The position numbers were made by a program, and so were the translations under genes. From the NCBI RefSeq assembly GCF_000686045.1, contig NZ_JMLV01000001.1, forward strand, positions 248,001-312,000: 64,000 nt of DNA, written 5' to 3'. This stretch comes from Fodinicurvata fenggangensis DSM 21160 (GTDB lineage: Bacteria > Pseudomonadota > Alphaproteobacteria > Kiloniellales > DSM-21159). Of this stretch, positions 1-9,815 are shown in pieces (positions within the stretch are counted from its first letter, which is position 1; every line of letters begins with the position of its first letter). A model generated the notes under the pieces. That model searched no databases. It was not told the DNA's origin and worked only from the letters and a program-made list of their open reading frames with translations.

Positions 1-1077
1 GAGGGGGCGCGGCAAAAGATCGACAACACCGACCAGCCAGTCGTTAGGGATCGCAAAGGCCAGGAGGACGCCCAAAGCAGCCGTGTTGCCACTGACACCG
101 ATTTCGGACCTCTGGCTGGGCAGGAGGCGTGACAGATAACGACGCAGGGTGCTGAGCGTATAGCTGTGCCCGTGCTCGGGGTCCTCTTGTCGTTCCAAAG
201 GGATGTGAGTGGCTGCACGTGACTGTCGCATCAGCCAGGCGAGTGCGAGGAAGGGTATCGAGGCAATGACGCCCACGATAATCGCAGAGTTGAAGAGTTC
301 CGACAGGCCAAAGGCCATGATGAATATTGCGGCAACAAGGCCCAGCAGGGGCAGGAAATCGATCCAGCGTCCTTCTTTCGGGGCACCGGGACTTGAGCCG
401 GGACGTGGGCGGGGACTGGTCAGACGGTCAAGGACCCAGCCCCACAACAGGGTCAGCATGGCCAGGCTGAAACCACTCAGAATGAAGGCCGTGGTATCGG
501 TTTGCGGCAAGCTTGCCATGACCACGGCAAAGGAGACCGACAGCGGTGACCAGACCGATATCGTCGCAAAGCCGCGTTGGACTGCGGTAATCATGCGCCG
601 CCTGCGAATCAGGCGACGACGCTCGATCTCCTCGGCTGTGCCCTGGTCCTCATGGGAGGCCAGGGCGCGGTGCACCAGTTCGCCCAACAGGCTCATCGCA
701 CCGATGCTGAGAAGCAGGGAAATCAAGTGCCCGCCGGCGGAAAGCACAATATACCGGCGCCCGGGCGGCTGATGGACGATGACATCCCCACAGTTCGCGA
801 TCAGCCTGGAGTATTCGGCCACGGCGCTCAGCAGAGCCATGACGGCAAACAGCGACGCAATGAGCGCACCACGTGCACCGGCTTCAACGGCCCAGGTCCA
901 GCCATCCTGCTCCTGGAACCAGCCAAGGATGATCAATGCGGCGCTCGTGACGATATAGATGTAAGGGGCTTTGCGGCTGCCGGGCAGGGCGGTCAGCACA
1001 AAGATCAAGAAGGAAACAGCGGCCAGTGACTCGGCGCCTGCAAGATTGAAGAGTCCGTCTGCCACAGTCGTTGCCAC
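1..1077 (-). CDS. Polytopic membrane protein of unknown family (3' end beyond left edge)
   Basis: The minus strand is open from a stop at 1197-1195 through the left edge. It encodes alternating hydrophobic segments, roughly eight within the window, separated by an arginine-rich loop (about 540-660) and a proline-rich loop (about 370-410). This is an inner-membrane protein, but I do not recognise the family or a substrate motif. The start is a problem. No ATG, GTG or TTG lies between the stop at 1197 and the GTG at 1077, yet the membrane-like sequence seems to begin earlier, near 1110. The GTG has no clear ribosome binding site. A non-standard start or a frameshift is possible. The C-terminus is outside the window. 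Confidence 0.6.
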   Translation of the reverse strand, partial: MATTVADGLFNLAGAESLAAVSFLIFVLTALPGSRKAPYIYIVTSAALIILGWFQEQDGWTWAVEAGARGALIASLFAVMALLSAVAEYSRLIANCGDVIVHQPPGRRYIVLSAGGHLISLLLSIGAMSLLGELVHRALASHEDQGTAEEIERRRLIRRRRMITAVQRGFATISVWSPLSVSFAVVMASLPQTDTTAFILSGFSLAMLTLLWGWVLDRLTSPRPRPGSSPGAPKEGRWIDFLPLLGLVAAIFIMAFGLSELFNSAIIVGVIASIPFLALAWLMRQSRAATHIPLERQEDPEHGHSYTLSTLRRYLSRLLPSQRSEIGVSGNTAALGVLLAFAIPNDWLVGVVDLLPRPL

Positions 1078-1344
1078 GCAGGCTAGGCCAGAAGCGCTGA
1101 GAATGATGCGACGAAGTCGTCCGATAGCTGGTGAGTGTGGGTTGACGATCGGTCTTTCCCGTACTGGGGCAGTGGACTGCCTTGTTATAGTGGTTCAGAA
1201 ACCCTTGCAGCCTTCTATTGCTAGAATGGATAGAGCTTGCCTGCAATTGCCTGAGCTCTCACAAGCTTGCATAACGGCTCTTCGCGGAACGCGGGGGAGC
1301 TCTATCAGTTTGGCTCAATCACCAAGGATACGGTCGTGCCGAGT

Positions 1345-1626
1345 CTAGTCGCGGGAGTGCCTGTCGTCCTGTTCCGGCTCAGGCTCGGGACTCTGCTCAC
1401 GTGCCTGCTCATGATGTCGCGTGTCGTGACCGCTGCGGTTGCTGTAGAACACCAGAGCCATGAGGCCGCCCCCCACCAGCAGAGTCAGGACGACGCCTCC
1501 GGTCAGGGCGATCCACCCGTGGGTGCCCAGACTTACGTCCCCCAGGTTGGTCCAGGTGGAGATGCCGATAATGCAGGCCAGCAACAGCAGGAAGCCCAGG
1601 AGAAGGTATAGAACCAGGTTCTTCAT
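1345..1626 (-). CDS. Small two-helix membrane protein, hypothetical
   Basis: The 93-residue product has two strong hydrophobic segments (about residues 4-22 and 38-62) joined by a short polar loop. A charged tail rich in His, Glu, Arg and Asp follows. The topology suggests a small inner-membrane protein with a cytoplasmic tail. I recognise no domain and assign no function. It stands alone between the partial membrane gene on the left and two tRNA-Leu genes on the right. The hydrophobic pattern and the ATG at 1626 make a real gene likely; overlapping frames on either strand show no such organisation. Confidence 0.6.
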   Translation of the reverse strand: MKNLVLYLLLGFLLLLACIIGISTWTNLGDVSLGTHGWIALTGGVVLTLLVGGGLMALVFYSNRSGHDTRHHEQAREQSPEPEPEQDDRHSRD

Positions 1627-1773
1627 GACAGCTTGAATAGCATCTGGAAGAGGATGCTGCCAGACACTCCTTGGCAGATGTAAAAAAGCGTTTCTTGCTC
1701 TTGTGCTTTGGCGCCAAGATCGCTAATTAGTCGCCACCATCGAACGGCTTGCCGCTTGATGAAAAATGGACGT

Positions 1774-1860
1774 GCGGCTGTGGCGGAACTGGTAGACGCG
1801 CAGCGTTGAGGTCGCTGTGGGGGAGACCCCGTGGAGGTTCAAATCCTCTCAGCCGCACCA
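1774..1860 (+). tRNA. tRNA-Leu (anticodon GAG)
   Basis: This 87-nt gene folds as a class II tRNA. The 7-bp acceptor GCGGCTG pairs with CAGCCGC, and there is a D-arm, a five-pair anticodon stem (CAGCG/CGCTG) with loop TTGAGGT (anticodon GAG), a long variable arm and a T-arm with GGTTCAAATCC. The 3' CCA is encoded. Its acceptor arm is identical to that of the second tRNA-Leu gene 108 bp downstream, which suggests an old duplication with anticodon change. Confidence 0.96.
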
Positions 1861-1896
1861 AATTTTTGTCCCGCTACAGGAACCCGCAAAAAGGGT

Positions 1897-1925
1897 TTGA
1901 CAGAGCCGGGGTCGATGGAGTGAAA
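1897..1925 (+). promoter_or_regulatory. Possible promoter before the second tRNA-Leu
   Basis: A perfect TTGACA lies at 1897-1902, and a 17-bp spacer leads to a weak -10 (GTGAAA). A small hairpin (CTCCGAG/CTCGGAG, 1938-1957) sits between it and the tRNA. The -35 is good but the -10 is poor, so co-transcription with the upstream tRNA is equally possible. Confidence 0.3.
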
Positions 1926-1968
1926 GAAGGGCCTACCCTCCGAGCCCATGCTCGGAGCCTTGAGCGTC

Positions 1969-2055
1969 GCGGCTGTGGCGGAATTGGTAGACGCGCAGGT
2001 TTCAGGTACCTGTGGTGGAAACACCGTGGTGGTTCGAGTCCACTCAGCCGCACCA
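1969..2055 (+). tRNA. tRNA-Leu (anticodon CAG)
   Basis: This is an 87-nt class II tRNA with acceptor GCGGCTG/CAGCCGC and anticodon stem CAGGT/ACCTG. The loop TTCAGGT gives anticodon CAG. It has a long variable arm, a T-arm with GGTTCGAGTCC and an encoded CCA. It reads CUG, the main leucine codon in GC-rich genomes. The first tRNA-Leu (GAG) lies just upstream in the same direction. Confidence 0.96.
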
Positions 2056-2320
2056 ATCCTTGCGAAGCAAGTCTCGCAAGGGAATGCCTAGAAAATGCAA
2101 AATCGAAATTGCTTCGCGCCAAGTCAGGTTGCCATTCTCCTGCCTTGATGGCAGCCTAGTCGACTGATGTATGTATCCTTGGTTTTCCGAAGCAGGGCAG
2201 ATTGTTGTGTGTGCCTGTCCGTCTTGTGAAAAGGAAGACACAAGCAAGGGTTCCCTGTACTACTTCCGGCCAGTTTGCGATGAGCAGTGGCTAGGCACCT
2301 GTTTTGCACTGGGAAAATGA
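2056..2320. other. Intergenic stretch with a hairpin 3' of tRNA-Leu
   Basis: Directly after the tRNA, CCTTGCGA (2058-2065) and TCGCAAGG (2074-2081) form a perfect 8-bp stem. There is no T-run, so it may be an RNA-processing or weak termination element. The rest of the gap to the DUF502 gene shows no convincing gene. Confidence 0.35.
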
Positions 2321-3751
2321 ATGGCGAAAAAGCCCGGTCCAAAAGAATCGCAAGAATCTGACTCCCACCCCGAAGATGATCCCCTGTCCAAGATCGCGCC
2401 TCATAGCGGTTTCATAGGACGGCTGCGGAACTATTTTCTGGTGGGAGTTCTGCTTACGGCGCCCATCGCCATCACGATTTGGATTGCTTGGGGTGTTATC
2501 GATTTTTTCGATACACGCGTACGACCCCTGGTGCCCGCGGATTGGAATCCAGACACCTATCTGCCTTTCTCGGTTCCTGGGCTGGGGCTGTTATTGGTTC
2601 TGATTTTTCTGACGTTCATCGGCATGTTCACCGCCGGTCTGGTCGGACGTGCCCTGATGGACTCTGGCGAGAACCTGTTGGCCAGAGTACCTATTGTCCG
2701 CAGTATCTATGGCTCTTTGAAACAGGTTTTCGAGACGGTTCTTGCCCAGAATTCACGCGCTTTTCGAGATGTCGTTCTGGTGGAATATCCTTATCAGGGT
2801 GTATGGGCAATTGGTTTCGTGACTTCGGAAACAACAGGCGAGGTCCAGCGGTTGACGGAGGGAGAAGTTGTCTCTGTTTTCGTACCGGCCACGCCCAATC
2901 CGACAACGGGTTTCCTGCTTTTCCTTCCAAAGGATGAGGTTCATCACCTGGACATGACGGTCGAACAAGGTCTCAAGCTTGTCATTTCCGGAGGAATTGT
3001 CGTACCGCCGCGCGGAGAGCCTCGCTCCTTGCCGGAAATGTTCAAGGAGCAAAAGACCGTCAAGGCGGCTGGCTTGGGTTTTGCAGCGCGATTGCGGAAC
3101 TACTTCCTGACCGGGGTGCTGGTGACCTCACCTGTGGTAATTACCTTTTGGCTGGTTTGGGAGATCATTACTTTCGTTGATGGCAGAGTGAAGCCGATGA
3201 TTCCCCTGGAACTGCAGCCCACGCATTATCTGCCTGTCGGCTTTCCCGAGATACCTGGAATCGGGCTGCTGGTGGCCATCGTTGGTCTGACCATCATCGG
3301 CATGTTCGGTGCCGGCATAATCGGACGTGCGGTTTTGCGGACAGCGTCCTGGATTTTCGGACGTCTGCCCGTGATACGCAGTATCTATGGAGCTTTGCGC
3401 CAGATTGTGGAAACCATTTTGGCCAGCCAATCGGATGCATTCCGGGAATGCGTCCTGTTTCAGTATCCACGTCGCGGTTCCTGGGTGATTGGTTTCCTGA
3501 CGGGCAAGACCGAAGGACAGGTGCAGGGACTGACCGAGGCCAACGTCATTAACGTTTTCATGCCGACAACCCCGAACCCCACATCCGGATTCCTCATGTT
3601 CGTGCCCAAGGACGAGGTCAGGCCCTTGACCATGACGGTCGAGGAAGGCTTGAAGATGGTTGTTTCTGGCGGTCTGGTTGTGCCGCCTGATCGTGGTGAA
3701 CCGGAAACGGAAGAAAACCTACCCGAAGGCCATCCTCAGGCTGTCGGTTGA
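2321..3751 (+). CDS. Tandem DUF502 membrane protein
   Basis: The 476-residue protein consists of two full DUF502 copies, about residues 30-231 and 253-456. Each has the N-terminal motif RLRNYFL, a first membrane helix, a second helix ending in IGMF, the sequence P-V/I-V/I-RSIYG, an F/YP loop, the TPNPT(T/S)GFL segment and the closing SGG-I/L-VVPP. DUF502 proteins are usually single-copy proteins of about 200-250 residues, so this is a duplication-fusion. Four membrane helices are expected. The biochemical role of the family is unknown. The gene is convergent with recG, with only 6 bp between the stops. The N-terminal 25 residues are polar and probably disordered. Confidence 0.85.
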   Translation: MAKKPGPKESQESDSHPEDDPLSKIAPHSGFIGRLRNYFLVGVLLTAPIAITIWIAWGVIDFFDTRVRPLVPADWNPDTYLPFSVPGLGLLLVLIFLTFIGMFTAGLVGRALMDSGENLLARVPIVRSIYGSLKQVFETVLAQNSRAFRDVVLVEYPYQGVWAIGFVTSETTGEVQRLTEGEVVSVFVPATPNPTTGFLLFLPKDEVHHLDMTVEQGLKLVISGGIVVPPRGEPRSLPEMFKEQKTVKAAGLGFAARLRNYFLTGVLVTSPVVITFWLVWEIITFVDGRVKPMIPLELQPTHYLPVGFPEIPGIGLLVAIVGLTIIGMFGAGIIGRAVLRTASWIFGRLPVIRSIYGALRQIVETILASQSDAFRECVLFQYPRRGSWVIGFLTGKTEGQVQGLTEANVINVFMPTTPNPTSGFLMFVPKDEVRPLTMTVEEGLKMVVSGGLVVPPDRGEPETEENLPEGHPQAVG

Positions 3752-3757
3752 AGCAGG

Positions 3758-5839
3758 TTAGCCGGAGCGCAGATACCGAACGGCACTGTCGCGTTCAAAC
3801 AGATAGAGTAGTACGCGCAGGGCCTTGCCCCGTTCTGATTCAAGCTGAGGGTCACGCTGAAGGATCAAGCTGGCATCGTCGCGCGCTGCCATCAGCAAAT
3901 CTGCGTGAGCGGCTGGGTCAGCCAGGCGGAATTCGGGGAAGCCGCTTTGGCGTGTGCCCAGAATCTCGCCGGATCCCCGCAATTTCAAGTCTTCCTCCGC
4001 AATGTGGAAGCCGTCGTCACTTTCCCTGAGAACACGCAATCGTTCGCTGGCCACCTCACCCAAAGGCGCTTGATACAGTAAGAGGCAGGTGGATTTCCCG
4101 CTCCCGCGTCCCACACGTCCTCTCAGTTGGTGCAGCTGGGCCAGGCCAAAGCGTTCGGCATGTTCTATCACCATGACCGTGGCTTCGGGGACATCGACGC
4201 CAACCTCGATCACGGTCGTTGCGACAAGAACGAGGAGGCGCCCCTCCGAAAAAGCCAGCATGACCTCGTCTTTTTCGGCGGCCTTCATCCTTCCGTGAAC
4301 CAATCCAACCTTGCCAGGGAATGCCTGCTCAAGGGTTTCAAAACGTTGTTCAGCCGCAGCCAGATCACTCGTCTCGGATTCTTCCACGAGGGGACACAGC
4401 CAATAGACGCGTGCGCCCCTGCTCAATGCGCGCCCAACGGCCTGCACCACTTCAGGCAGGCGTTCCAGTGGAAGCGTGCGGGTGTCCACCGTCTGGCGTC
4501 CGGGCGGCTTCTCAGTCAGTCGCGAGGACTCCATGTCGCCATAACTGGTCAGCAGCAGCGTGCGAGGGATAGGGGTCGCCGTCATGACCAGGGTATCGAT
4601 TGCCTTTCCCTTGCCGGCCAGGGACAGACGTTGATGCACACCGAAGCGATGCTGCTCATCAATAACGGCCATTCCCAGACTGTGGAACTTGATCGTTTCC
4701 TGGAACAATGCGTGTGTGCCGATGACAAGTTGCGCTTCACCGTTTTCGAGCTGCTCAAGCAGAGCGGCGCGTGCCTTGCCCTTGTCGCGTCCTGTAAGGA
4801 TGACCGTCGAGATGCCAACAGCGTCCGCCAAGGGCTGAATGGTCTTGTAATGCTGGCGTGCCAGAATTTCAGTCGGGGCCATGAGGGCGGCCTGGTAACC
4901 ACATTCAACAACGTCCAGCATGGCCAAAAGGGCCACCAGTGTCTTGCCACTACCCACGTCGCCCTGCAGCAAGCGAAGCATGCGGCTCTCATCGGCCAGG
5001 TCTGCGCGAATCTCGCCGAGTGCCACCTGTTGGCTGTGGGTCAGGGAAAACGGCAGCGTTGATACAGCCCTTTCGGCCAGGTGTCCTGGTGCCTTCCTGC
5101 CGATTCCAGCCAATTTCTTCTGGTTCAGGCGAATGATACCCAGCGCCAACTGGTTTGAAAGCAGTTCATCATAAGCCAGCCTTGAGCGTTCCGGGGCCAG
5201 CGGTGAGAGGTTTTCCCTGTTCTCTGGGTGATGGGCCTTTTGCAGTGAAGCTTTCCATGCGGTCCAGCCCTGACGTTGCAGATAGGCGGGATCTTGCCAT
5301 TCCGGAAGGTCTGGTGCCCGTTGAACGGCTTCCCGGATGGCATTGGCCGCAACACGGGGCTTGAGGCCTGCCGTCAAGGGGTAGATTGCCTCGACCAGGG
5401 GCAGGCGTGCCTGTTCTTCTGGAGGAAGGATGAAATCCGGATGTGCCATCTGCAGGCGCCCATGGAAGCTGTCCAGATTTCCGCTAACCAGTCGTGTTTC
5501 TCCAATCGGCAGAATGCGCTTGAGATAATCTTCCCTGGCATGGAAGAAGACCAGCTCCAGTTCCCCTGTCTCATCATGGCAGTCGATGCGATAGGGATGC
5601 CGGGCGTTGGCTCCTGGACGATGGGCAGCAACGGTCACCTTCAGGGTTGCAACATGTCCGGGCTCTGCTTGTTGAAGCTTAGGACGGTAGCGGCGGTCGA
5701 TTACATTGCTGGGCAATAGCCAACAGAGATCGATCAGTTTGTTGCCGGCCAGTTTGGCGAACAGCTTGGCGACACGGCTACCAACACCGGGCAGTGTTTC
5801 TGTTTCCGCGAAGAGGGGATTGAGGATATCCGGGCGCAC
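3758..5839 (-). CDS. recG: ATP-dependent DNA helicase RecG
   Basis: RecG drives regression of stalled replication forks and branch migration of recombination intermediates. The 693-residue protein has the expected length. It has an N-terminal wedge/OB region (about 1-250). The superfamily 2 motor follows, with Walker A GDVGSGKT, the DEQH box in VIDEQHRFGVHQR, motif [11 protein letters not shown] and the C-terminal [11 protein letters not shown]. The C-terminal remodelling region follows. The gene is divergent from sdhE-mfd, with 82 bp between the starts, and convergent with the DUF502 gene. RecG and Mfd share related motors and lie here back to back. Confidence 0.97.
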   Translation of the reverse strand: MRPDILNPLFAETETLPGVGSRVAKLFAKLAGNKLIDLCWLLPSNVIDRRYRPKLQQAEPGHVATLKVTVAAHRPGANARHPYRIDCHDETGELELVFFHAREDYLKRILPIGETRLVSGNLDSFHGRLQMAHPDFILPPEEQARLPLVEAIYPLTAGLKPRVAANAIREAVQRAPDLPEWQDPAYLQRQGWTAWKASLQKAHHPENRENLSPLAPERSRLAYDELLSNQLALGIIRLNQKKLAGIGRKAPGHLAERAVSTLPFSLTHSQQVALGEIRADLADESRMLRLLQGDVGSGKTLVALLAMLDVVECGYQAALMAPTEILARQHYKTIQPLADAVGISTVILTGRDKGKARAALLEQLENGEAQLVIGTHALFQETIKFHSLGMAVIDEQHRFGVHQRLSLAGKGKAIDTLVMTATPIPRTLLLTSYGDMESSRLTEKPPGRQTVDTRTLPLERLPEVVQAVGRALSRGARVYWLCPLVEESETSDLAAAEQRFETLEQAFPGKVGLVHGRMKAAEKDEVMLAFSEGRLLVLVATTVIEVGVDVPEATVMVIEHAERFGLAQLHQLRGRVGRGSGKSTCLLLYQAPLGEVASERLRVLRESDDGFHIAEEDLKLRGSGEILGTRQSGFPEFRLADPAAHADLLMAARDDASLILQRDPQLESERGKALRVLLYLFERDSAVRYLRSG

Positions 5840-5921
5840 GATGCTGGTGTGGTGCTTGATTGTTCACTGACATTGCGGTTCTGACGGCCTATATCCTAGC
5901 CGGAGCGAAGGGAAGCACAAA

Positions 5922-6200
5922 ATGAAAGACACCGAGGACCTTGAAACCAAGCGCAAGCGTTTGCGGTTTCGCAGTTGGCATCGTGGCATTCGGGAAATGG
6001 ACTTGCTGGTGGGAAGCTTTGCCGATAAGCGGCTTGCGGAACTGGATGCCGAGCAGCTTTCACGTTACGAAGAGCTGCTCCTGGAAAGTGATCCGGACCT
6101 CTATGCCTGGATGACCGGCCGGGCGGAGCCTCCGGACGAACTCAACCACGATGTCATGCAGATGATGCGCCAATTCGAGTACAAGCCGCAACTGGATTGA
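5922..6200 (+). CDS. sdhE: FAD assembly factor SdhE (DUF339)
   Basis: SdhE promotes covalent flavin attachment to the SdhA subunit of succinate dehydrogenase. This 92-residue protein has the family length and the signature RGIRE (the RGxxE motif), within SWHRGIREMDLL. The acidic tail with a conserved-looking W (YAWMTGR) also fits. The stop overlaps the TTG start of mfd by 4 bp, which implies translational coupling. No succinate dehydrogenase genes are in the window. The ATG is preceded by an AGCGAAGGG-type site. Confidence 0.93.
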   Translation: MKDTEDLETKRKRLRFRSWHRGIREMDLLVGSFADKRLAELDAEQLSRYEELLLESDPDLYAWMTGRAEPPDELNHDVMQMMRQFEYKPQLD

Positions 6201-9200
6201 AATTGAGAGAAGATCTCCTGAAAACACCCGGGCGGAGCACGCTTGGAAATGTACCGGAAGGCGTGGATGCCTGTGTTCTGCTGCGCCTTTTGGAAGAAGC
6301 CGCCAGCAAGAAGGTGCCGCTGCTTCATGTCTGCCGGGATGATGCGCGCATGGCACGCTTGGCCGAGGTGCTGTCGTTCTTTGCGCCGAATTTGGATATT
6401 CTGTCCGTACCGGCCTGGGACTGTCTGCCGTATGACAGGGTCAGCCCACACAGGGATATAGTCTCCCAGCGAATAGCTGGCTTGAGCCGTTTGATTTCGG
6501 ACAAACCGCCTGAAATCGTACTCACAACAGTCAATGCGCTTTTGCAGCGCCTTCCGCCGCGCGATCTGTTCGAGGGGCGTACTTTGTCGGCACGTCCCGG
6601 CAAGAGTCTCCCTCCCGAACACTTGACGGCCTTCCTTAACGAGAATGGCTTTCAACGCGTGGAAACCGTGGCGGAGCCTGGTGAATATGCCTTGCGCGGC
6701 GGCATCATCGACCTATTCCCGGCCGGTGAGGAAAACCCGCTGCGTCTGGATTTCTTTGGCGATGAACTGGAAAGCATTCGTGTCTTCGATCCGCTGTCCC
6801 AGCGGACAACTGGCAAGTCTGACCTTCTAACGCTGCTTCCAGTCAACGAGGTCGTTCTTGACGAAGATACGGCCGAACGTTTTCGCAGTGGCTACCGATC
6901 GGCCTTCGGAGCAAGAGTCAGTGAAGATCCTCTCTATCAGGCAATCAGCGAACAACGCCGCCACCCTGGCTTGGAACACTGGTTACCGCTTTTTTACGAA
7001 AAGCTGGAGCGCCTGACAGACTACTTGCCGAATGCGCCTCTATCCTTTGACCCTCAGGTGGGGGAAGCACGTGATGTGCGCCTTGAATCCATACAGGATT
7101 TCTATGACGCACGCCGGCAGATGGAAGGGCAGGAGCAGCTGGACGGTGCCCCCTACCACCCCCTGCCGCCCGATAGACTCTACCTGACCGCCTCTGAATG
7201 GGATCAGATTGTCGAGGCCCGGCCCAGTCTGTTCTTTACACCTTTCGACCAGCCTTCCGATGAAGACCGGCGCGTTGTTGATGCGGGGGGACGGCGGCCA
7301 GCTGATTTCACTGCAGAGCGCAAGGATTCGGAAGGGTCTCTCTACAAGGCCCTGGCACAGTTCGTCAGTCAGGAACAGAAGGCCGGGCGACAGATTCTTA
7401 TTGCCGGCTACAGCGAAGGATCCCGCGATCGCCTGCACACGGTTCTCAAGGAGCATGGACTAACGCGTGTGGCGCCTGTCTCTGATTGGCAGGAAGCCCA
7501 GAGCCTTCCAGCACAACAGGCTGCGCTTGTTGCCCTGGGTGTGGAGAAGGGATTTGGGTTTGGCGACCTGACGGTCATCTCGGAAGCGGATATCCTGGGC
7601 GAACGGATCGTCCGCTCGAAGACGAGGAAACGCCGTTCCGACAATTTCCTGACAGAAGTTTCAACCCTCCACGCTGGCGATTACGTGGTGCATGTGGATC
7701 ATGGCATCGGCCGTTATGAAGGCTTGGAGACACTGGATGTAGGTGGTGCGCCCCATGATTGCGTGAAAGTCGTCTATCACGGTGGCGACAAGCTTTATGT
7801 GCCTGTCGAATCGATCGAAGTGCTCTCCCGCTACGGCTCGGCAGACACGGTGGCCGAGCTCGACCGCCTGGGCCATGGCAACTGGCAGGCACGCAAGGCC
7901 AAGGTCAAGGAGCGGCTGAAGGAAACCGCCGATCACCTTATCGCAGTGGCAGCCGAGCGGGAATTGAAGCAGACCGAAACCATGAATCCCCCCGAAGGCC
8001 TCTACGAGGAATTCTGTGCCCGTTTCCCCTATCCGGAAACAGATGACCAGCTGCGCGCTATTGAAGACCTGCTGAACGATCTGGGCAGCGGCAAACCAAT
8101 GGATCGCTTGATTTGCGGAGACGTGGGTTTCGGCAAGACCGAGGTTGCCCTGCGCGCTGCCTTCATCGTTGCAATGTCGGGAAGGCAGGTGGCGGTGGTT
8201 GTGCCGACGACACTTCTGGCACGCCAGCATTACGAAACACTGAAGGAACGTTTTGCGGGGCTGCCGGTTCGCATTGGCCAGCTCTCACGGCTGACCGGCA
8301 GCAAGGAAGCGGCCCAGGTTCGCCAGAACCTGAAGGACGGCACCCTGGACATTGTTGTCGGAACGCATGCGTTGTTGGGCAAGTCCGTTGGATTCAAGGA
8401 TCTGGGCCTGCTCATCATCGATGAAGAGCAGCACTTCGGGGTGAAGCAGAAGGAGCGGCTGAAGGAATTGCGGGCCGAGGTTCACGTCCTGACCCTGACG
8501 GCCACGCCAATCCCGCGCACCCTGCAACTGGCAATGTCGGGCGTTAAGGAGATGAGCCTGATTGCTACACCTCCAGTGGATCGCCTGGCTGTCAGAACCT
8601 TTGTCCTGCCCTATGACTCCGTTGTCATTCGAGAAGCGATTCTGCGCGAGCACTTTCGCGGCGGACAGTGCTTCTATGTCTGTCCACGACTTGAGGATAT
8701 AGCTGGTGTCGAGGAGCGACTCAGGAAATTGGTGCCCGAGGTGCGTATCGGTGTTGCTCATGGGCAATTGCCGGGCACACAGCTGGAAGAGGTGATGTCG
8801 GCCTTTGTCGACCACCGATATGACGTGCTGTTGTCGACCAACATTGTGGAATCCGGTCTGGATATACCCGCTGCCAACACCCTGATCATTCACAGGGCCG
8901 ACATGTTCGGGTTGGCGCAGCTTTATCAGCTTCGCGGCCGGGTGGGGCGCTCCAAACAGAGAGGCTATGCCTATCTGACCTTGCCGCAGGGCCGGATACT
9001 GACCAAGACGGCGGAAAAGCGCCTGGAGGTCATGCAGACCCTGGATACCCTGGGGGCCGGTTTTACCCTGGCCAGCCACGACATGGATATTCGCGGTGCC
9101 GGAAACCTGTTGGGCGAGGAGCAATCCGGTCATGTACGCGAAGTCGGGGTCGAACTCTATCAGCAGCTTCTGGAAGAGGCTGTGGCGGCGGCCCGGTCTC

Positions 9201-9700
9201 GACAGGAAGATATACAGCCGGAATCAATGGGCGAGGACAGTTGGACGCCCCAGATCAACTTGGGGACCTCTGTCCTGATTCCGGAGAACTACGTCAGTGA
9301 CCTGCACGTACGCATGGGACTCTATCGCAGACTCTCAACTCTTGTGGATCGCAGCGAAATCGAATCTTTTGCGGCGGAGTTGATCGACCGCTTCGGACCC
9401 TTGCCCGAGGAAGTGGAGAACCTGCTTGAAATCATAGCTATCAAGCAGCTTTGTCGCGATGCTGGAGTCGAGAAACTTGACGCAGGACCGAAGGGGGCCG
9501 TTCTTTCCTTTCGTGGAGACAGCTTTGCCAATCCGGGTGCATTGGTTAACTTCATCGAACGTAATCCTGGTAAGATACAGTTGCGCCCGGATCACAAGCT
9601 TGTCTATCGCCGGGCCTGGGAAGAGCCGAGGGACAGGATGAAGGGTGTCCGCCAATTGCTGGACAAGCTGGCGCAGGCCGCAATGAAGCAGGCGGCCTGA
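6197..9700 (+). CDS. mfd: Transcription-repair coupling factor Mfd
   Basis: Mfd removes RNA polymerase stalled at DNA lesions and recruits UvrA. The 1167-residue product shows the full domain order. It has an N-terminal UvrB-homology module; a CarD-like RNA-polymerase interaction domain ([17 protein letters not shown], about 500-560); a RecG-like motor with Walker A GDVGFGKT, the box DEEQHFG and TATPIPRT; the REL-type [11 protein letters not shown]; and a C-terminal TRCF domain. The start is TTG at 6197, overlapping the sdhE stop. The next in-frame TTG at 6203 cannot be excluded. The gene is likely co-transcribed with sdhE. Confidence 0.97.
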   Translation: MKLREDLLKTPGRSTLGNVPEGVDACVLLRLLEEAASKKVPLLHVCRDDARMARLAEVLSFFAPNLDILSVPAWDCLPYDRVSPHRDIVSQRIAGLSRLISDKPPEIVLTTVNALLQRLPPRDLFEGRTLSARPGKSLPPEHLTAFLNENGFQRVETVAEPGEYALRGGIIDLFPAGEENPLRLDFFGDELESIRVFDPLSQRTTGKSDLLTLLPVNEVVLDEDTAERFRSGYRSAFGARVSEDPLYQAISEQRRHPGLEHWLPLFYEKLERLTDYLPNAPLSFDPQVGEARDVRLESIQDFYDARRQMEGQEQLDGAPYHPLPPDRLYLTASEWDQIVEARPSLFFTPFDQPSDEDRRVVDAGGRRPADFTAERKDSEGSLYKALAQFVSQEQKAGRQILIAGYSEGSRDRLHTVLKEHGLTRVAPVSDWQEAQSLPAQQAALVALGVEKGFGFGDLTVISEADILGERIVRSKTRKRRSDNFLTEVSTLHAGDYVVHVDHGIGRYEGLETLDVGGAPHDCVKVVYHGGDKLYVPVESIEVLSRYGSADTVAELDRLGHGNWQARKAKVKERLKETADHLIAVAAERELKQTETMNPPEGLYEEFCARFPYPETDDQLRAIEDLLNDLGSGKPMDRLICGDVGFGKTEVALRAAFIVAMSGRQVAVVVPTTLLARQHYETLKERFAGLPVRIGQLSRLTGSKEAAQVRQNLKDGTLDIVVGTHALLGKSVGFKDLGLLIIDEEQHFGVKQKERLKELRAEVHVLTLTATPIPRTLQLAMSGVKEMSLIATPPVDRLAVRTFVLPYDSVVIREAILREHFRGGQCFYVCPRLEDIAGVEERLRKLVPEVRIGVAHGQLPGTQLEEVMSAFVDHRYDVLLSTNIVESGLDIPAANTLIIHRADMFGLAQLYQLRGRVGRSKQRGYAYLTLPQGRILTKTAEKRLEVMQTLDTLGAGFTLASHDMDIRGAGNLLGEEQSGHVREVGVELYQQLLEEAVAAARSRQEDIQPESMGEDSWTPQINLGTSVLIPENYVSDLHVRMGLYRRLSTLVDRSEIESFAAELIDRFGPLPEEVENLLEIIAIKQLCRDAGVEKLDAGPKGAVLSFRGDSFANPGALVNFIERNPGKIQLRPDHKLVYRRAWEEPRDRMKGVRQLLDKLAQAAMKQAA

Positions 9701-9815
9701 ATTTGTTGTTTTCCTGATCCGGCGAAGTCATGGACAAGGCCTTGGGCTTTGCCTACTCTCCGCTGCAATCAGTCCACGGTCTTCATTATCCGGCTCACAC
9801 TTACCGAGGCAATTC

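Noticed and set aside
884-1246. 120-codon minus-strand frame near the left edge
   Set aside because: It overlaps the membrane-protein frame, is rich in Arg, His and Ser and has no hydrophobic pattern.
4127-5062. Long open frame antisense to recG
   Set aside because: It lies fully inside recG, which has all helicase motifs; the translation shows no domain and arises from GC-rich codon use.
5848-5885. Possible SOS box between recG and sdhE (GTTC ... GTTC)
   Set aside because: The two GTTC blocks are 12 bp apart, not the 7 bp needed for alphaproteobacterial LexA.
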